Source: Proteobacteria bacterium UBA6920 | GTDB taxonomy: Bacteria > Pseudomonadota > Gammaproteobacteria > SG8-11 | Direction: 5' to 3' | DNA length: 15,935 nt | Assembly (NCBI GenBank): GCA_002448875.1 | Contig: DKAS01000003.1 | Location: forward strand, 1 to 15,935 | Shown: positions 14,071 through 15,935 of the stretch, piece by piece | How the letters are laid out: each line of letters begins with the position of its first letter | Numbering within the stretch: the stretch's first letter is position 1 | Program-made: the position numbers and the translations under genes | Notes under the pieces: generated by a model | What the model was told of the DNA's origin: nothing | Seen by the model: only the letters and a program-made list of their open reading frames with translations | Database searches by the model: none

Positions 14071-15789
14071 ATGATTAACTTAGTCCCGATCTATTTAGTT
14101 GCCGCCGGTCTGTCGTTATACGTTCTGTACAAAACGTGGCGCCGCTTGCAATTGTCCAAGGCCAAGCATCCGTCATTGACCGGGCACTCGAAAATGGCGC
14201 GACGATTGGCGCGTCTGGTTCCCTATTACGAATTCAATGAACAGGTATTCTTCAGCAGCGATGGTGCGCCGACGGAAGTCGTCAAGCAACGGCGCAACGC
14301 GTTTCACACCTTGGCAGCCCATTTTCGCGATAAGGCGCCCCGCGGGGTGGCGCTCAGTAATCATCTGGAAAACTCCGTTTCCGATCTGATGTTCACTAAT
14401 AATTACCGCGTCCCTTATCAGTTTGCCCGCTATGTGCGGGAGAATATCAAGTTGTCGGCGTTCGTCACCGAAACCCTGGGATCGCAGGTCAAGGATCTTG
14501 ACGGCAATTGGTCTTACGACCTGTCGGGTTCCTACGGTGTCAATGTCTTTGGATTTGAATTCTATAAAGATTGTCTGCGTCAAGGCATGGAGAGGGTAAA
14601 GGACGTGGGGCCGGTACTCGGTCCTTATCATCCCTTGATCGTGGACAACGTCGATCGTCTGATACGCATTTCGGGGTTGGACGAGGTGTCTTTTCATATG
14701 TCCGGCACCGAAGCGGTAATGCAGGCGGTACGCCTGGCGCGCTATCACACCGGTAAAACGCATCTGGTGCGGTTCTGCGGCGCCTATCACGGCTGGTGGG
14801 ACGGCGTTCAACCTGGCATCGGTAACACCCGCAAAACCAGCGACGTCTACACCTTGAAAGACATGGATAAGGATACGCTGCGTGTGCTGCGTACCCGCAA
14901 GGACATAGCCTGCGTACTCATCAACCCTCTGCAGGCCATGCATCCCAACGCTAATGCGCCCGCCGATTCCATGCTGGTTGCCAGCGGCCGCGGCGCCAAC
15001 TATCAACGCGAGCAGTACCGGCAGTGGCTGCAGGAGCTGCGCAAGGTGTGCGACCAGCGCGGTATCGTCATGATCATGGATGAGGTATTCGTCGGCTTCC
15101 GTCTCGCCCGCGGCGGCGCACAGGAATATTTCGGCGTGCGCGCCGATCTGGTGACCTACGGCAAAACCCTGGGCGGCGGCCTGCCGATAGGCGTGGTATG
15201 CGGTAAGCACCGCTTGATGAAACGCTTCAAGGAGCATGCGCCGCTGGATGTCAGTTTTGCCCGCGGCACCTTCAATTCCCATCCCTGCGTCATGGCCACC
15301 ATGAACGAGTTCTTGACCCGGATCGAGAGCAAAGAAATCATGGATGCCTATGCCAGCGTCGATACGGTATGGAACGCTCGCGTGGCCGATTTGAATAATC
15401 GCCTGCAGCGCAAGCAGTTACCGATCAAGGTGGAAAATCTTGCCTCCATCTGGACCGTGCTTTATACGCGTCCCAGTCGCTACAACTGGATGTTTCAGTT
15501 CTATCTGCGCGCATATGGCCTGGCCATAAGCTGGGTGGGCAGCGGACGCTTTATCATGAGCCACAGTTATACGGACGCGGAGTACGAAGCGGTCATGCTG
15601 CGCTTTGTCGCCGCGGCGGAGGCGATGGAAAAAGACGGTTGGTGGTGGCAGGCGGTCCATCTCAGTAATAAGGCCATCGGCCGGCAGGTGCTGCGTGAAA
15701 CCTTCTTCGCCCTGGGGCAGCGGCTGCTGCCATCAAAGACGGCCAAGCTACCCGCTCCTGATCCCGCGCCGGTCGATCAGGTGCATTAG
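14071..15789 (+). CDS. Membrane-anchored class III PLP aminotransferase / aminomutase-like protein
   Basis: From ATG 14071 (AAGGG upstream) the protein has 572 residues; an earlier in-frame GTG at 13996 is less likely. Residues 3-20 form a membrane segment followed by basic residues (KTWRR), so the enzyme is probably inner-membrane anchored with its catalytic part in the cytoplasm. The fold-type I PLP site is clear: SGTEA (211-215), AYHGWWDG (238-245), MDEVFVGFR (336-344), the Schiff-base lysine K365 in YGKTLGGGLPIG, and RGTFNSHP (398-405). The pattern is nearest to glutamate-1-semialdehyde aminomutase-like proteins, but it is about 140 residues longer because of the N-terminal region and C-terminal tail, so a role in haem synthesis is unlikely. 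The substrate is unknown. It is divergent from the Pho-controlled glycosyltransferase gene. Confidence 0.8.
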   Translation: MINLVPIYLVAAGLSLYVLYKTWRRLQLSKAKHPSLTGHSKMARRLARLVPYYEFNEQVFFSSDGAPTEVVKQRRNAFHTLAAHFRDKAPRGVALSNHLENSVSDLMFTNNYRVPYQFARYVRENIKLSAFVTETLGSQVKDLDGNWSYDLSGSYGVNVFGFEFYKDCLRQGMERVKDVGPVLGPYHPLIVDNVDRLIRISGLDEVSFHMSGTEAVMQAVRLARYHTGKTHLVRFCGAYHGWWDGVQPGIGNTRKTSDVYTLKDMDKDTLRVLRTRKDIACVLINPLQAMHPNANAPADSMLVASGRGANYQREQYRQWLQELRKVCDQRGIVMIMDEVFVGFRLARGGAQEYFGVRADLVTYGKTLGGGLPIGVVCGKHRLMKRFKEHAPLDVSFARGTFNSHPCVMATMNEFLTRIESKEIMDAYASVDTVWNARVADLNNRLQRKQLPIKVENLASIWTVLYTRPSRYNWMFQFYLRAYGLAISWVGSGRFIMSHSYTDAEYEAVMLRFVAAAEAMEKDGWWWQAVHLSNKAIGRQVLRETFFALGQRLLPSKTAKLPAPDPAPVDQVH

Positions 15790-15803
15790 CCGGTTTTCGT
15801 CGC

Positions 15804-15834
15804 GGTCCGGCGTTGTTTACTACAGCGCCGGACC
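15804..15834 (+). terminator. Strong hairpin after the aminotransferase gene
   Basis: GGTCCGGCG (15804-15812) and CGCCGGACC (15826-15834) pair perfectly over 9 bp. The flanked TTGT and ACAG extend the stem to 13 bp, with one wobble, around a TTACT loop. It begins 15 bp after the stop at 15789. The T-tract behind it is poor (TTGCCC), so termination is likely but may need a factor. Confidence 0.65.
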
Positions 15835-15903
15835 TTGCCCGCAAGATGCTATGTTGTTCCTCGTTCCAGTTCAGGCAGTTTGACAGATTTCTTTGGGAAA
15901 TGC

Positions 15904-15935
15904 TGATTGCATGATTACCTGATTACCTGATTACC
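15904..15935 (+). repeat. Octamer tandem repeat reaching the window edge
   Basis: Three perfect copies of TGATTACC run from 15912 to 15935, preceded by a degenerate copy TGATTGCA (15904-15911). The array runs off the window edge, so its full length is unknown. The unit is not a multiple of three. Confidence 0.8.

Noticed and set aside
14173..15282. 369-residue minus-strand open frame opposite the aminotransferase
   Set aside because: It mirrors a strongly conserved PLP enzyme and shows no motif of its own, so it is a frame shadow.
14071..15789. HemL (glutamate-1-semialdehyde aminomutase) of haem synthesis
   Set aside because: It is far longer than HemL, has a membrane segment, and no tetrapyrrole genes are nearby.
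15904..15935. CRISPR array
   Set aside because: The units are 8 bp with no spacers between them, a simple tandem repeat.

Overview
The window is about 16 kb of gene-dense, moderately GC-rich bacterial DNA with short intergenic gaps and overlapping genes. It suggests a gammaproteobacterium: the phosphatidylserine decarboxylase is of the enterobacterial type, there is an OlsF-type fused acyltransferase, and there is a TRAP transporter with a T component. A flavocytochrome-c-like flavoprotein hints at sulfur chemistry. This placement is inference. I see no rRNA, tRNA, CRISPR array, insertion sequence or phage gene.

Layout. (1) 113-2059: a four-repeat Pho box with a -10 drives a fused PlsC/GNAT protein, probably the ornithine-lipid synthase OlsF. 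(2) 2371-4392: a two-gene unit of Tat-exported redox proteins, an FCSD-like flavoprotein and a Rieske protein. A large hairpin closes it. (3) 4457-5059, minus: a small polytopic membrane protein of unknown function with its own Pho-box promoter. (4) 5170-6875, minus: a 7-TM protein followed by phosphatidylserine decarboxylase. (5) 7085-12650, plus: patatin-like hydrolase, a PlcP-like phosphoesterase, then a lipoprotein T component and the P, Q and M subunits of a TRAP transporter, with three 4-11 bp overlaps. (6) 12683-13861, minus: a family-4 glycosyltransferase with a four-repeat Pho box. (7) 14071-15789, plus: a membrane-anchored class III aminotransferase followed by a strong hairpin. (8) The right edge is an octamer tandem repeat.

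How they fit together. Most genes act on membrane lipids. PlcP-like enzymes strip the phosphate head group from phospholipids to leave diacylglycerol. GT4 enzymes of the Agt type turn diacylglycerol into a phosphorus-free glycolipid. OlsF makes phosphorus-free ornithine lipid. Patatin releases acyl chains and Psd makes PE. Three genes carry 7-bp CTGTCAT-like repeats on an 11-bp register, with a -10 hexamer exactly 10 bp downstream, the textbook PhoB promoter layout. I therefore read the window as a phosphate-starvation lipid-remodelling locus. It appears to include three components not usually listed in such a pathway: a Pho-controlled membrane protein of unknown function, a T-component TRAP transporter coupled to plcP, and a membrane-anchored aminotransferase. 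Functions come from motifs read by eye; no database search was run.
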